A DNA stretch of 64,000 nt from Nonomuraea turcica (GTDB lineage Bacteria > Actinomycetota > Actinomycetes > Streptosporangiales > Streptosporangiaceae): assembly GCF_030718205.1 (NCBI RefSeq), contig NZ_JAUZQF010000001.1, forward strand, positions 806,001 through 870,000. Reading direction: 5' to 3'. Position 1 is the stretch's first letter. Each line of letters opens with the position of its first letter. The position numbers and the translations under genes are program-made. The notes under the pieces are model-generated. The model was given only the letters and a program-made list of their open reading frames with translations, was not told the origin of the DNA and made no database searches. Below are positions 35,316 through 45,186 of the stretch, in pieces.

Positions 35316-36725
35316 TCAGGCGGTGCGGCGAGGTCGCAGCACAGCGGTGATCAGGTAGTACAGCACCCCGGCCAGCACGAGCGCGATGACCACGCCGATG
35401 TTCGCCGCCCCGAACGTGCTCTTCTCCAGGTCCTCACTCATCAGGAAGCCCACGACGTTCGCGATGTTCTGGTCGGCGGACGTGATGAGGCCCAGCCCCA
35501 CCGCCGACGCCACCACCAGCGACAACACGCCGGGCCAGTTGGCGGCCGGCGCCCCGGCCCGCAGCAGCCGCTCGTCGTAGGCCTGGCCGCCGGCCCGCAG
35601 CCGCCACATGTCCACCAGGAAGATCGCGACCCAGGCCGCCATCACCACGCCGACGATCGCCAGGAACGCCTGGAAGGTGGCGAGGAAGCTGCTGGAGACG
35701 AACAGCAGGTAGTAGCCGCCGAGCACCATGAGCAGCCCGTCGATCAGTACCGCGTAGTGCCGCCTGATCGGCACCCCGAGCGCCAGCATCGACAGCCCGG
35801 ACGAATAAATGTCCATGATCGCCCCGGCCAGGAAGCCGCCGATTGCGGTCAGCAGGTACGGCAGCAGGAACCACGTCGGCAGCGCCCCCGCCAGCGCCCC
35901 CACCGGGTCGCCGCCCGCCGCCCCGGCCAGCTGCGGATCGCCGCCCGCGAGCAGCACCCCGAACACGAGCAGCACCATCGGCGGCAGCGCGCCCCCGAGC
36001 GCCGTCCACAGTGCCACCGATCTCGGAGGGGAGCTCGTAGGCAGGTAACGCGAATAGTCGGCGCCGCAGTTGACCCAGCCCAGGCCCAGCAGGGTCATCG
36101 CGAAGATGATCCCGCCCACCCAGCCGCCGGGCCCGGCCGTGGTCTCCAGCGACGCACCGAGCCGGGGCACCATGAGGATCATGTAGATGACGGTCAGCAG
36201 AATGAACGCGTACGTCAGATACCGCTGCACCACCATGATCATGGCGTGGCCGTACACGCCGACGGCGATCACCACCACGGCCGCGACGGCGAAGCAGATG
36301 GCGGTGGCCGTCGTGCCGGGCAGGCCGGGCGCGAGCCGCGCCAGGATGGCCGCGCCGCTCTGCGCCGCCAGCGTGACCAGCACGATCTCCCAGCCGACGT
36401 TCGAGATGTAGGAGAACACCGTGGGCAGCTTGTTGCCCTGGTATCCGAACGGGGCCCGCCCCAGCGTCATCGTCGGCACGCCCGACCGCGCGCCGCCGAC
36501 CGCGACCAGGCCGACCAGCAGGAACGACAGTGCGTACCCGATGGCGCCGGTGATGACGGCGGGCACGACGCCGAGGCCGAGGCCCACGATGTACACGCCG
36601 AACGCGACGCCGAACAGGGACAGGTTGGAGCCGGCCCACGGCCAGAACAGGTCACTGGGGCGGCCGCGCCGCTCCGCCTCGGGAACGGCGTTGATGCCGT
36701 TTTGCTCGACGGTCATCGTGTCCAT
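35316..36725 (-). CDS. NCS1-family nucleobase permease (cytosine/purine type)
   Basis: A 469-residue transporter with about twelve helices. WAGSNLSLFGVAFGVYIVGLGLG, GRAPFGYQGNKLPTVFSYISNVGWE and LGLGWVNCGADYSRYLP are typical of NCS1 nucleobase-cation symporters. It probably imports a purine, cytosine or related compound. A leaderless promoter supports the start at ATG 36725. Confidence 0.9.
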   Translation of the reverse strand: MDTMTVEQNGINAVPEAERRGRPSDLFWPWAGSNLSLFGVAFGVYIVGLGLGVVPAVITGAIGYALSFLLVGLVAVGGARSGVPTMTLGRAPFGYQGNKLPTVFSYISNVGWEIVLVTLAAQSGAAILARLAPGLPGTTATAICFAVAAVVVIAVGVYGHAMIMVVQRYLTYAFILLTVIYMILMVPRLGASLETTAGPGGWVGGIIFAMTLLGLGWVNCGADYSRYLPTSSPPRSVALWTALGGALPPMVLLVFGVLLAGGDPQLAGAAGGDPVGALAGALPTWFLLPYLLTAIGGFLAGAIMDIYSSGLSMLALGVPIRRHYAVLIDGLLMVLGGYYLLFVSSSFLATFQAFLAIVGVVMAAWVAIFLVDMWRLRAGGQAYDERLLRAGAPAANWPGVLSLVVASAVGLGLITSADQNIANVVGFLMSEDLEKSTFGAANIGVVIALVLAGVLYYLITAVLRPRRTA

Positions 36726-36731
36726 GATCGG

Positions 36732-36737
36732 ACGTTA
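36732..36737 (-). promoter_or_regulatory. -10 box of the NCS1 permease, leaderless
   Basis: TAACGT on the minus strand, 6 nt before ATG 36725. Confidence 0.45.
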
Positions 36738-36869
36738 CCTGCCTTCCACGGAGAAGCCCATCCCTGGGGTATTCCTGGGTAGCCAGGGGCGATATTTCAT
36801 AGCTTGCGGGGAATCATCGTCGGGCCGCGGCGGCCGTACCGACTCCTGCCGCGCGGAGAGGTAGCCGTC

Positions 36870-38297
36870 ATGGGGGCGTCCGGATTCGACTCGCGCCGGC
36901 ACGCTTTGGCCGTGTGCCTGGTGGCGGCGTTCATGAGCGGTCTCGACGTGAGCATCGTGAACGTGGCGCTTCCGTCCATCAGGGAAGGGCTGGGGGCAAC
37001 GGAGGACGGGCTGCAGTGGACGCTGTCCGGGTACGCACTCACGTTCGGGCTGCTGCTGATTCCGGCCGGCAGGCTGGGGGACGCCAGGAGCCGGCGGGCG
37101 ATCTTCATGTTCGGGGTGGCGTTGTTCACGCTCGCCAGCGCGGCGTGCGGGTTCGCCGGCAACATGCCGCTGCTGATCACGGCCAGGCTGGTGCAGGGCA
37201 TGGCGGCCGGCATGCTGAACCCGCAGGTCTCGGGGCTGATCCAGCAGATGTTCCAGGGGTATGAGCGGGCACGGGCGTTCGGCGTGCTCGGCGCCACCAT
37301 CGGCCTGTCCACGACCGCAGGGCCGCTGATCGGCGGTGCCCTGGTCAGCGCCTTCGGGCCCGAGTACGGATGGCGGTGGGTGTTCCTGGTGAACCTGCCG
37401 ATCGGCATCGCCCTCCTGCCGCTGGCCTACCGCGTGCTCCCGGCCCCGCGCCCCACGGCGGTGTCCCGGGATGGCCGGGGGCGGCGCGAGAGCATGGACC
37501 CGGTGGGCGTGCTGCTGCTCGGCGTCGGCATCGCGGGCCTGTTGCTGCCGTTCATCCAGCGGCATCAATGGGAGGGCGCGACCAAGTGGCTGCTCATCCC
37601 CGCCGCGTTCACCGTGCTGGCCGGGTTCGTGGCATGGGAGCGGGTCTATCCCCGCGAGCCGCTGGTGAACCTGTCCCTCTTCAGCAAGCGCTCCTACAGC
37701 CTGGGCTCGGCCATCGCCCTGTTCTACTTCGCCGGCTTCACCGGCATCTTCTTCACCTTCACGCTGTACCTGCAGAGCGGCCTCAACTACAGCCCGCTGA
37801 TGGCCGGGTTGTCGATCACGCCGTTCGCCCTCGGCTCGGCCTCGGCGTCCGTGGTCGGCGGGCGGCTCGTGTCGCGGGCCGGACGGCGGGTGGTGGCTGT
37901 CGGCCTCACCACGGTGATCGTCGGGCTCTGCGCCACGATGGCCGCGACCGCGCTGGTGCCCGGCCAAGGGGTCGGGCTGGCGACCGCGTTGCCACTCCTG
38001 GTCGCGGGGGTGGGCAGCGGCCTGGTGATCTCACCCAACCAGGCGATCGCCCTGTCGGAGGTGCCACCCGAAGGCGGTGGAAGCGCGGCCGGGGTGCTGC
38101 AGACGGGTCAGCGGCTGGGGTCGGCCATCGGGATCGCGGCGGCGGGCTCGACGTTCTTCGGCTCACTGGCCGACGGCTGGCCGACGGCCTTCCGTCACGG
38201 CCTGCTGGTGGTGCTGCTCTTCGTCGCCATCGCCCTCGCCGCCGCCGTCTACGACCTCATCCGCACCTACCGCTCCGCTCCACGGGACCAGCGCTGA
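36870..38297 (+). CDS. MFS drug exporter, EmrB/QacA (DHA2) family
   Basis: A 475-residue proton-driven exporter with 14-helix character. VCLVAAFMSGLDVSIVNVALPSI is motif D1, LQWTLSGYALTFGLLLIPAGRLGD contains motif A, and LGATIGLSTTAGPLIGGAL is the antiporter motif C. GGAGAGG lies 8 nt before ATG 36870, so I prefer this to 36804. It exports a drug or metabolite. Confidence 0.93.
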   Translation: MGASGFDSRRHALAVCLVAAFMSGLDVSIVNVALPSIREGLGATEDGLQWTLSGYALTFGLLLIPAGRLGDARSRRAIFMFGVALFTLASAACGFAGNMPLLITARLVQGMAAGMLNPQVSGLIQQMFQGYERARAFGVLGATIGLSTTAGPLIGGALVSAFGPEYGWRWVFLVNLPIGIALLPLAYRVLPAPRPTAVSRDGRGRRESMDPVGVLLLGVGIAGLLLPFIQRHQWEGATKWLLIPAAFTVLAGFVAWERVYPREPLVNLSLFSKRSYSLGSAIALFYFAGFTGIFFTFTLYLQSGLNYSPLMAGLSITPFALGSASASVVGGRLVSRAGRRVVAVGLTTVIVGLCATMAATALVPGQGVGLATALPLLVAGVGSGLVISPNQAIALSEVPPEGGGSAAGVLQTGQRLGSAIGIAAAGSTFFGSLADGWPTAFRHGLLVVLLFVAIALAAAVYDLIRTYRSAPRDQR

Positions 38298-38347
38298 CCG
38301 CCCCGCCCGGCTTGTTCAGCAGCACAGGAGCCTCGCCTCCACCGCCC

Positions 38348-38370
38348 GGCCCGGCTCGTTCAGCCGGGCC
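38348..38370. terminator. GC-rich hairpin between convergent genes
   Basis: A perfect 9-bp stem (GGCCCGGCT / AGCCGGGCC) with a 5-nt loop, inside a run of CCGGC/GGGCC repeats between the MFS and epimerase stops. Confidence 0.65.
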
Positions 38371-38392
38371 GGGCCGGGCCGGCCCGGCGCGT

Positions 38393-39376
38393 TCAGCCGG
38401 CCAGGAGCCGCGCCTCCACCGCCGGATCGATCCCCTTCTGCGGCCGATCCGGCCGCATAGGAGCCACACCGCCGATGCTCAGCAACCACGCCCACGTATC
38501 GGCCACCGTCTCCGCCACGGGCCGTAGGCGCAGCCCCGCCGCCACGGCCTTGGACACGTCACCTCCGTGCATGTAGTCGTAGTCCTCGCCCACCAGCCAG
38601 ATCGGCAGCTGGATCCACGGCGTCACCCCAGCCGCCAGGATCGCCTCAGCCTCGACCCACCGCAGCTCGGCTTCGGCCCCGGTCACCTTCACGCAGGTCT
38701 CGAGCAGCTCCCGCATCGTCACGAACCCCGGCGGGCTCACCACGTTGAACGCCCCGCCGATCCCGCGCTCGGCCGCCCGCAGGCACCACACGGCCAGGTC
38801 ACGCGCGTCGACGTATTGCAAACCGAGGTCGGCGGGCCCGGGCGCGAGCACCGGCCCGCCGCGGGCGATCCTGCTCAGCCACCACGGCAGCCGCCCGACG
38901 TTCTCGTAAGGCCCGATGATCAGCCCCGCCCTGGCCAGCAGTGCCCGCTCTCCGAACGCCGCGACCGCCGCCAGCTCCGCCCCCGCCTTGTTTCTGGCGT
39001 AGTCGGAGGCGTCGTCATCGTCGGCGGAGGCCGCCACGACCGGCGCGCTCTCGTCCGCGCCGAAAGGCAAGGGCTCGGCGTAGACCGACCTGCTGGACAC
39101 GTAGACGTAGTGACCCGAGCGCTCGGCCAGCAGCGACGCGGAGTCCCTGACCGCGGAGGCCGCCCATGACCAGGTGTCGACCACGACGTCCCATTCGCCG
39201 TGCTCCAGCGCCGCCAGCCCGCCGGCCGCCGTCCGGTCACCGCGTAACGCCGTCACCCCCGCGGGCGGCTCGTGGCTGCCCCGGTTGAACACCGTCACAT
39301 CCCATCCCAGGCCCAGCGCCTCTTCGACGACCGCGCGCCCGACGAACTCCGTGCCACCCAGCACCAGAACCTTCAT
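38393..39376 (-). CDS. NAD-dependent epimerase/reductase (extended SDR)
   Basis: A 327-residue extended SDR. MKVLVLGGTEFVGRAVVEEAL is the Rossmann start, DVVVDTWSW follows, and the active-site region is YVSSRSVYAEPL with DYARNKAGAE (YxxxK-like). It resembles actinomycete NAD-dependent epimerases/isoflavone-reductase-like proteins of unknown substrate. GTGAGGTG lies before the ATG. Confidence 0.88.
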   Translation of the reverse strand: MKVLVLGGTEFVGRAVVEEALGLGWDVTVFNRGSHEPPAGVTALRGDRTAAGGLAALEHGEWDVVVDTWSWAASAVRDSASLLAERSGHYVYVSSRSVYAEPLPFGADESAPVVAASADDDDASDYARNKAGAELAAVAAFGERALLARAGLIIGPYENVGRLPWWLSRIARGGPVLAPGPADLGLQYVDARDLAVWCLRAAERGIGGAFNVVSPPGFVTMRELLETCVKVTGAEAELRWVEAEAILAAGVTPWIQLPIWLVGEDYDYMHGGDVSKAVAAGLRLRPVAETVADTWAWLLSIGGVAPMRPDRPQKGIDPAVEARLLAG

Positions 39377-39622
39377 GGCACCTCACTCTGGCCCAGGCAC
39401 CTCCGCGCGAACAGAGGTCCACGCCATCAGCGGAATCGCCACAAGCGAAAACCCGAGGTGCTCAGAGCGATCCTGGGCCGACCACATGCACAGAGCGTGG
39501 CGAATCGCCCCTCTTGGCCCCCTGTTTACCCAATCTCGATCTATATAGCACCAGATCAAGCGGCTTGATGTTGTGTGGGCCACACCTGGGTAAGTGTCAC
39601 AGACAGTGAGTACGGGGGATGG

Positions 39623-40996
39623 ATGGCGACGAGGCTCTTTCCGCGTTCGATCCGGGCGCGCTTGACCATGATCGCGACTTTGGTCGCGGCGCTGGTCTTC
39701 ACCGCCACGTCCACCATCACCCTCGCCACCGTGCCGAACAGCCTGCACGGCCTGGTCTATGCCCGGGAGGAGCTGGCCGTGCGCAGGGTCGCCAACGACG
39801 CTCGCGACGGTCAGCTCCCGGCCGAGCTCGAGCCGGCGTCGAAGGTGCACCTCTTGCAGGTGGTCTCCCAGAAGGGCAAGGTGCTGGCCGCCACCCCCGA
39901 CCTCCGTAGCGACCCACCGATCCTGGGGGCCATGCGGGCCGTCCAGCCCGGAAAGATCTACGTGACCGAGCAGATGCTGCCGCCGGCCCTGGGCGAGGAG
40001 GAGGGGGAATACCTCGTCATGGCCATGCCCGTGCGCACACCCCAGGGCCTCCTCACCGTTTACGGCGCCGTCTCGCTCAACGAGGTCAACCGGCAACTGA
40101 CCTGGCTCTACCTTCTGGTCTTCCTCGGCACCCCGCTGGTCCTGCTGATGGTCGCGGGCACGACGTGGGCGGTGGTCGGGTTCGCCCTGCGCCCGGTCGA
40201 GCGTATCCGCGCCGAGATGGCGGAGATCACCGGTCAGGACCTCAGCAGGCGCGTCCCCGTACCCGACACCGGTGACGAGATCACCAACCTCGCCGCCACG
40301 ACGAACCACACGCTCGACCGTCTCGAACGCTCCGCGGAAACCCAGCGCCGCTTCGTCGCCGACGCCTCGCACGAGCTCCGCAGCCCCATCTCGGCCCTGC
40401 GCGCCCAGCTCGAGTTCGCCAACGCCTATCCGGAGGAAACGGACTGGGCGGCCACCGGCGTCCGCGCCCTGTCCGCCGCCGACCGCCTCACCTCCATCAT
40501 CGACGAGCTGCTGATGCTGGCCAAGCTGGACGCGGGCGCGGTCATGCACCGCCGCGTGGTGGACATGTGCCACGTGGCAGCCGAGCAAGTGCGCCGCCGC
40601 GAACCGCCCAGAGTCCCCATCGTCCTGGCCCCCTGCCACCCGGCACCCGTCCACGGCTCACCCGTGCAGCTCGACCGCCTCCTGACGAACCTCCTCGACA
40701 ACGCCACCCGGCACGCCGCCACCAGAATCGACCTCTCGGTCACGGTCGAGGACGACAAGGTGATCGTCACGGTGACGGACGACGGCGAGGGCATCCCGCC
40801 GGAGGACAGGGAGCGGGTCTTCGAACGATTCACCCGCCTGGAGAGCGCCCGCGTCAAGGACAAGGGCGGCAGCGGCCTCGGCCTCCCCCTGTCCCGCGAA
40901 ATCGCCACCGCCCACGGCGGCACGCTGACCATCGCCGAGCACGAGCCCGGGGCCCGCTTCGTGGTCGTGCTCCCGCTGTACGAGGGCGGGCCGTAG
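39623..40996 (+). CDS. Orphan OmpR-type sensor histidine kinase
   Basis: A 457-residue membrane kinase. It has a first helix at residues about 10-35, an extracytoplasmic domain of about 110 residues, a second helix (LLVFLGTPLVLLMVAG), HAMP (ALRPVERIRAEMAEITGQDLSRR), HisKA (RRFVADASHELRSPISALRAQLEF) and HATPase (NLLDNATRHA, DDGEGIPPEDRERVFERF, SGLGLPLSREIATAHGG). GGGGGA precedes ATG 39623. No response regulator is adjacent, unlike most such kinases. Confidence 0.94.
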   Translation: MATRLFPRSIRARLTMIATLVAALVFTATSTITLATVPNSLHGLVYAREELAVRRVANDARDGQLPAELEPASKVHLLQVVSQKGKVLAATPDLRSDPPILGAMRAVQPGKIYVTEQMLPPALGEEEGEYLVMAMPVRTPQGLLTVYGAVSLNEVNRQLTWLYLLVFLGTPLVLLMVAGTTWAVVGFALRPVERIRAEMAEITGQDLSRRVPVPDTGDEITNLAATTNHTLDRLERSAETQRRFVADASHELRSPISALRAQLEFANAYPEETDWAATGVRALSAADRLTSIIDELLMLAKLDAGAVMHRRVVDMCHVAAEQVRRREPPRVPIVLAPCHPAPVHGSPVQLDRLLTNLLDNATRHAATRIDLSVTVEDDKVIVTVTDDGEGIPPEDRERVFERFTRLESARVKDKGGSGLGLPLSREIATAHGGTLTIAEHEPGARFVVVLPLYEGGP

Positions 40997-41013
40997 ATTC
41001 TGGAGGCGACGGC

Positions 41014-42060
41014 TCAGTAGGCGACCGTGATCGCGCGGGCGGGGCCGTCGAGGCGGATTCGGCCACCGTACGGGATCACCAGTTTCGGGTCGGTGTGCCC
41101 GAAGTCGACGTCGAAGACGATCAGCGCGTCGTCGTTGTACTCGGCGAACGCACGCAGCACCGCCTCCCGCTGATCCCGCGCGTACATGATCCGCTCCTCA
41201 GGAGTGGTGCGGCGCTCGAGCGACCAGCCCCGGGCACGCCCGACCATGACGCCGCCGAAGCGCCGCAGCAGCCCACGCTCGCCCATGCAGCGCAGGATCC
41301 GGTAGACCTCCGTGGCGCTCGGCATCGCCTCCGAGGTCTCGAAGAACAGCACCCCGCCCTCGTGCTCGCCGGCCGGCCGGATCGCGCGGCCGGCCATCAG
41401 CAGCCACGACAGAATCTCGAGGCATCCGCCCCAGCTCACGCCCTCGACGACCCGGTCCGCGTTGTGCCAGGTCCAGCCGTCCGGGCACGGCGTCATCGGC
41501 GGCTCGCTCGCGAACGTCTCGGGCTCGTCCCACGGCCGGTCCACGTCGGTGTAGGCGGTGGCCGCCCGCAACTCGTACGGACCGCTGGTGAACAGCGCGG
41601 CGTGCAGCGACTCCGCGGTGAGCGGATGCATCGCCCCCGCCCGGCCGAACTCGGTCATGACCGCGCCGCCGTGGTATCCGACGATCCCGAGATCCCAGAG
41701 GAAGGCCAGCATGTTGGTGGCGTCGCTGTAGCCGAAGAACGGCTTCGGATGGGCCTTCAGCAGGTCGCGGTCGAGGTGGGCCAGCACGGTGATCTGGTCG
41801 TCGCCGCCGATGCTGCTGATCACGGCGGCAATGTCCGGGTCGGCGAAGGCGGCATGAAGATCCCTGGCACGGTCGGCCGGCGACGACCCCATCCTGCGGG
41901 TCGTCGGATACTCCACGGGGATCAGGCCGAAGTCGTCGCGCAGCCGCCGCAACCCCAGCTCGTACGGCATCGGGAAGAGCTCCGGCAGTCCGGCGGACGG
42001 CGACACGACCGCCACCCGGTCACCGGGCTTCGGCTTGCCGGGGTAGGAGGGGGTGTGCAT
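41014..42060 (-). CDS. S66-family LD-carboxypeptidase, MccF-like
   Basis: A 348-residue serine peptidase. GDRVAVVSPSAGLPELFP begins the fold, GYSDATNML holds the nucleophile Ser, WGGCLEIL the Glu and FGHTDPKLVIPYG the His. MccF-type members cleave peptidyl-nucleotide antibiotics such as processed microcin C; LD-carboxypeptidases trim murein tetrapeptides. The MccF-like length favours a resistance or detoxification role, but the sequence does not decide this. Confidence 0.9.
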   Translation of the reverse strand: MHTPSYPGKPKPGDRVAVVSPSAGLPELFPMPYELGLRRLRDDFGLIPVEYPTTRRMGSSPADRARDLHAAFADPDIAAVISSIGGDDQITVLAHLDRDLLKAHPKPFFGYSDATNMLAFLWDLGIVGYHGGAVMTEFGRAGAMHPLTAESLHAALFTSGPYELRAATAYTDVDRPWDEPETFASEPPMTPCPDGWTWHNADRVVEGVSWGGCLEILSWLLMAGRAIRPAGEHEGGVLFFETSEAMPSATEVYRILRCMGERGLLRRFGGVMVGRARGWSLERRTTPEERIMYARDQREAVLRAFAEYNDDALIVFDVDFGHTDPKLVIPYGGRIRLDGPARAITVAY

Positions 42061-42322
42061 GAAAGTATCTTCCCGGACTCCCACCAACGGTGGCCATCGT
42101 CTTTCCCCGGGTCGGCCGCGCGCGGGCGGCATACTGAGAAAGCGCAGGCATCGTTCTGATTCCCCTGCGCCCGCCCGGCACGAGCGTCACACTGTTCCCT
42201 GCGGCCACGCACGTGCTCCCTTCCGTCCCCGGACGATGCCCCTCCAAGGAACACGTGCGGGCCGTCGCGGTTGCCGGACACGTGGTGGAACAGGCGTTAC
42301 GGCGGAACGGGCCGACCTCGCA

Positions 42323-42360
42323 GGCCGCCGCGACGGCGGGAAAGCACCGTCGCGGCGGCC
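42323..42360 (-). terminator. Terminator after the 5'-nucleotidase; otherwise empty gap 42061-42385
   Basis: A perfect 14-bp stem (GGCCGCCGCGACGG with its complement) and a 10-nt loop. The rest of the 325-bp gap between the peptidase start and the nucleotidase stop shows no gene I can support. Confidence 0.8.
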
Positions 42361-42385
42361 CCATCGGAGGCCTGCAAGAGAGGCG

Positions 42386-44173
42386 TCAGTCGATCACGGT
42401 GATGCGGTTGGTGGCGGGCGGCGCGGTGGGGCTGTTGGCGCCGAGGTAGTCGACGAAGGCGTCGATGTCCAGCGGCCCGCTCCACAGCTCCGTACCGTCC
42501 CGGAAGGCGACGAACGCGTCACCGCCGCCCACCAGGAAGTTGTTCGCCGCGACCCGGATGGTCTGCGCGTCCGTCACCGGCACTCCGTCGATCTTCATGT
42601 TCGACACCTTGGAGCCCCAGGCGGCGCTCCGGCTGTAGGTGTAGGTGAAGTTGGCCGAGGGCTGCAGGATCTTGGTGAACGCCTGGTTGTTGGGCCCGCC
42701 GGTGAACTGCTGCTCCAGCACCGTCTTCAGCTGGGCACCCGTCAGGGTCACGACCTGCATGAGGTTGTTGAACGGCTGCGTGGCGAACGCCTCACCGTAC
42801 GTCACGACGCCGTCGCCCTCGTTCGCCGGCGAGGTCGCGTACGTCAGCGGCTCCCGTACACCGCCCGGGTTCATCAGGGCGATCTGCGCGTTGCCGCCGG
42901 TCTTGGTGGCGGCCAGCTGGGCGTCGGCGATGAGGTCGCCGAGCGGGGTCTCGCCGGAGGGGGCGGCCATGTTGGCGACGTCGGTGGTGATCGTGCCGAC
43001 CGGCTTGTTGGCGACCGGACCGACGCGGTTCTTCCACGTCTGCACGAAAGCGGAAATTTCAGGATCAGGAGCAACCGTCCGCGTGACCACGTGGTTGTCC
43101 GCCACGACCGAGGCCCGCTCGATGTCACGGGTCCGGACATTGACGTTCATGTCCACCTGCGTGATGACGCGGCCGAACGAGCCACCCTGCGAGTAGACGC
43201 GATCGTTGCCCGCCGGGTCCTTGACCTTGCACAGGTACGCCTGGTGCGAGTGCCCGCTGAGCACGAGGTCGACCTCGGCATCCACCTGTGTGGCGATGCG
43301 GTTGCCGACGCCCGGGATGGCGCTGCACGCGTCCGGCGACTGGCCGGTGGTCACCTGGTCGCCTTCGTGCACGAGCACGACCTGCGCCTTGACGCCCACC
43401 AGCTTGAGCAGCTTGGAGGCGACGTTCGCGGCCTTGACCTCGTCCACGAACTTGAGGTCCTTGATGCCCTCGGTCGTGACGATGCTCGGCGTGGTCTGCG
43501 TGACGAGTCCGATGAAGCCGATCGGCACGCCGTTCATCCACTTGACGCTGACCGGCGGCAACGCGGGCACGCCCCAGTCGGCCAGCAGCTGCTTGACCTC
43601 CGACTGCTTGGCGCCCAGCGCGGACAGGGCGTCGGTCTTCTCGTTGGGGTTCTTGAACAGCACGTTCGCGCCGACGTAGTCGAATTTGGCGCCCTTCCAC
43701 TCGCCAGCCGGCGAGCAGCCGTCGACCGGGTGGCAGCCGCCGTCCATGATGCGGCGCAGCTCGGCGTACCCCTCGTCGAACTCGTGGTTGCCCACCGCGG
43801 CCACCTTGAGTCCCAGCTTGTCCATGAACTCGATGGACGGCTCGTCGTGGTACGCCGCCGAGATCAGCGGCGTCGCCCCGATGAGGTCACCCTGGGCCAC
43901 CGCGATGGTGTTCGGGTCGGCCAGGGCCTTCATGTGCGCGGCGACGTAGGCGGCGCCGCCGGCGTCGACGGTCTGCCCGTGCTCGTCCACCATGCGGCCG
44001 GAGGACCCGGTGGGAGGCTCGAGGTGACCGTGGAAGTCGTTGAGCGCGAGCAGCCGTACGGGAACCGTACTCGGCGGGGCCTTGCTTGCGTCCGCCGGGA
44101 GGGTGGCGAGCAGGACCGCTCCCGACGTGACGGCTCCGGCGAGCGCCAGCCGGAGTAAGGAACGAGACGTCAT
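42386..44173 (-). CDS. Secreted bifunctional metallophosphatase/5'-nucleotidase
   Basis: A 595-residue exported enzyme with a Sec signal (LLRLALAGAVTSGAVLLATLPADA). The metallophosphatase domain has LLALNDFHGHLEPP, VGNHEFDEG and LSGHSHQAYL; the C-terminal 5'-nucleotidase domain includes NPGGVREPL and FNNLMQVVTLTGAQLK. UshA-like enzymes release nucleosides and phosphate outside the cell, so it may work with the Pit transporter downstream of mshD. TAACGT lies 8 nt before the ATG. Confidence 0.93.
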   Translation of the reverse strand: MTSRSLLRLALAGAVTSGAVLLATLPADASKAPPSTVPVRLLALNDFHGHLEPPTGSSGRMVDEHGQTVDAGGAAYVAAHMKALADPNTIAVAQGDLIGATPLISAAYHDEPSIEFMDKLGLKVAAVGNHEFDEGYAELRRIMDGGCHPVDGCSPAGEWKGAKFDYVGANVLFKNPNEKTDALSALGAKQSEVKQLLADWGVPALPPVSVKWMNGVPIGFIGLVTQTTPSIVTTEGIKDLKFVDEVKAANVASKLLKLVGVKAQVVLVHEGDQVTTGQSPDACSAIPGVGNRIATQVDAEVDLVLSGHSHQAYLCKVKDPAGNDRVYSQGGSFGRVITQVDMNVNVRTRDIERASVVADNHVVTRTVAPDPEISAFVQTWKNRVGPVANKPVGTITTDVANMAAPSGETPLGDLIADAQLAATKTGGNAQIALMNPGGVREPLTYATSPANEGDGVVTYGEAFATQPFNNLMQVVTLTGAQLKTVLEQQFTGGPNNQAFTKILQPSANFTYTYSRSAAWGSKVSNMKIDGVPVTDAQTIRVAANNFLVGGGDAFVAFRDGTELWSGPLDIDAFVDYLGANSPTAPPATNRITVID

Positions 44174-44268
44174 GGCCTTAGACGTTAGGGCCGGAAGCTA
44201 CGCGGCCAATGTCGCAAAGATAACGATTTGTCGGGAGATCTCATGGCGTTATTTGCCAGTCGTACGCC

Positions 44269-44274
44269 TAGAGT
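44269..44274 (+). promoter_or_regulatory. -10 box of mshD, leaderless
   Basis: TAGAGT lies 6 nt before GTG 44281 with no ribosome site. Confidence 0.5.
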
Positions 44275-44280
44275 TCTCGT

Positions 44281-45183
44281 GTGAGTGCGCATGTGAAGAT
44301 CAGGGAACGGCTGGACGATTCGGAGATCACCGAGGTGCTCGGCCTCGTGGAGGCGGCGACGGAGGCCGACGGCGTCCGCCCGCTCAACGAGCACGTGATG
44401 CTCCACCTGAGGTACGGCGGCGACCCCCAGGCGCGCTCGCTCCTGCTGTACGGGGACGCCTTGGCGGGCTATGCCCACGTCGATCCGACGGACGAGGTCG
44501 AGGGCCCGAGCGCCGAGCTGGTCATCCACCCGGCACACCGTCACCAGGGCCACGGCGCCGTCCTGCTGCGATCCGTGCTCGACCTGACCGGCGGCCGGGT
44601 GCGCCTGTGGGCACATGGCGACCACGCGGGCGCCGGTGCGCTGGCGGCGCAATTCGGCCTCGAACGCGCGCGCTCGCTCTGGCAGATGCGCCGCTCCCTG
44701 TTCGCCCCTTTGGAGGCGTTCGTGCTCCCGGAGGGGGTGCGGCTGCGGACGTTCGTCCCCGGACAGGACGAGGAGGCCTGGCTCAAGGTCAACGCCGCGG
44801 CCTTCGCCCATCACCCCGAGCAGGGCGCGTGGACGATGGACGACCTGCTGCGGCGCGAGCAGGAGCCGTGGTTCGACCCGGAGGGCTTCTTCCTGGCCTT
44901 CCGCGGCGACAAGCTGGCCGGCTTCCACTGGACGAAGATCCACGGCTCGTCCGAGCACGGTCACGAGCCGCTCGGCGAGGTCTATGTGGTCGGGGTCGAC
45001 CCCTCGCAGCAGGGCACCGGCCTGGGCAAAGCGCTCACCCTGGCCGGCCTGAGCCACCTGCGCGCCCGCGGCCTCGCCCAGGCGATGCTGTACGTGGACG
45101 AGGCCAACACCTGGGCGATCAGGATGTACGAGTCCCTGGGCTTCGCCCGCTGGGACGTGGACGTGATGTACGCGGTCGCGTAG
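44281..45183 (+). CDS. mshD: Mycothiol synthase
   Basis: A 300-residue tandem GNAT acetyltransferase that acetylates Cys-GlcN-Ins, the last step of mycothiol synthesis. The N-terminal half has VIHPAHRHQGHGAVLL; the catalytic C-terminal half has GEVYVVGVDPSQQGTGLGKALTLAGLSHL with the acetyl-CoA loop and LYVDEANTWAIRMYESLGF. Presence of mshD marks the host as an actinobacterium. Confidence 0.94.
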   Translation: MSAHVKIRERLDDSEITEVLGLVEAATEADGVRPLNEHVMLHLRYGGDPQARSLLLYGDALAGYAHVDPTDEVEGPSAELVIHPAHRHQGHGAVLLRSVLDLTGGRVRLWAHGDHAGAGALAAQFGLERARSLWQMRRSLFAPLEAFVLPEGVRLRTFVPGQDEEAWLKVNAAAFAHHPEQGAWTMDDLLRREQEPWFDPEGFFLAFRGDKLAGFHWTKIHGSSEHGHEPLGEVYVVGVDPSQQGTGLGKALTLAGLSHLRARGLAQAMLYVDEANTWAIRMYESLGFARWDVDVMYAVA

Positions 45184-45186
45184 CGG

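Noticed and set aside
38300..38392. CRISPR-like or satellite repeat in the CCGGC-rich gap
   Set aside because: Irregular short GC repeats with no spacer structure; a terminator hairpin explains the best part.
42061..42322. Small open frames in the gap between the LD-carboxypeptidase and the 5'-nucleotidase
   Set aside because: No ribosome site, no domain-like composition, and overlapping frames on both strands; treated as intergenic.
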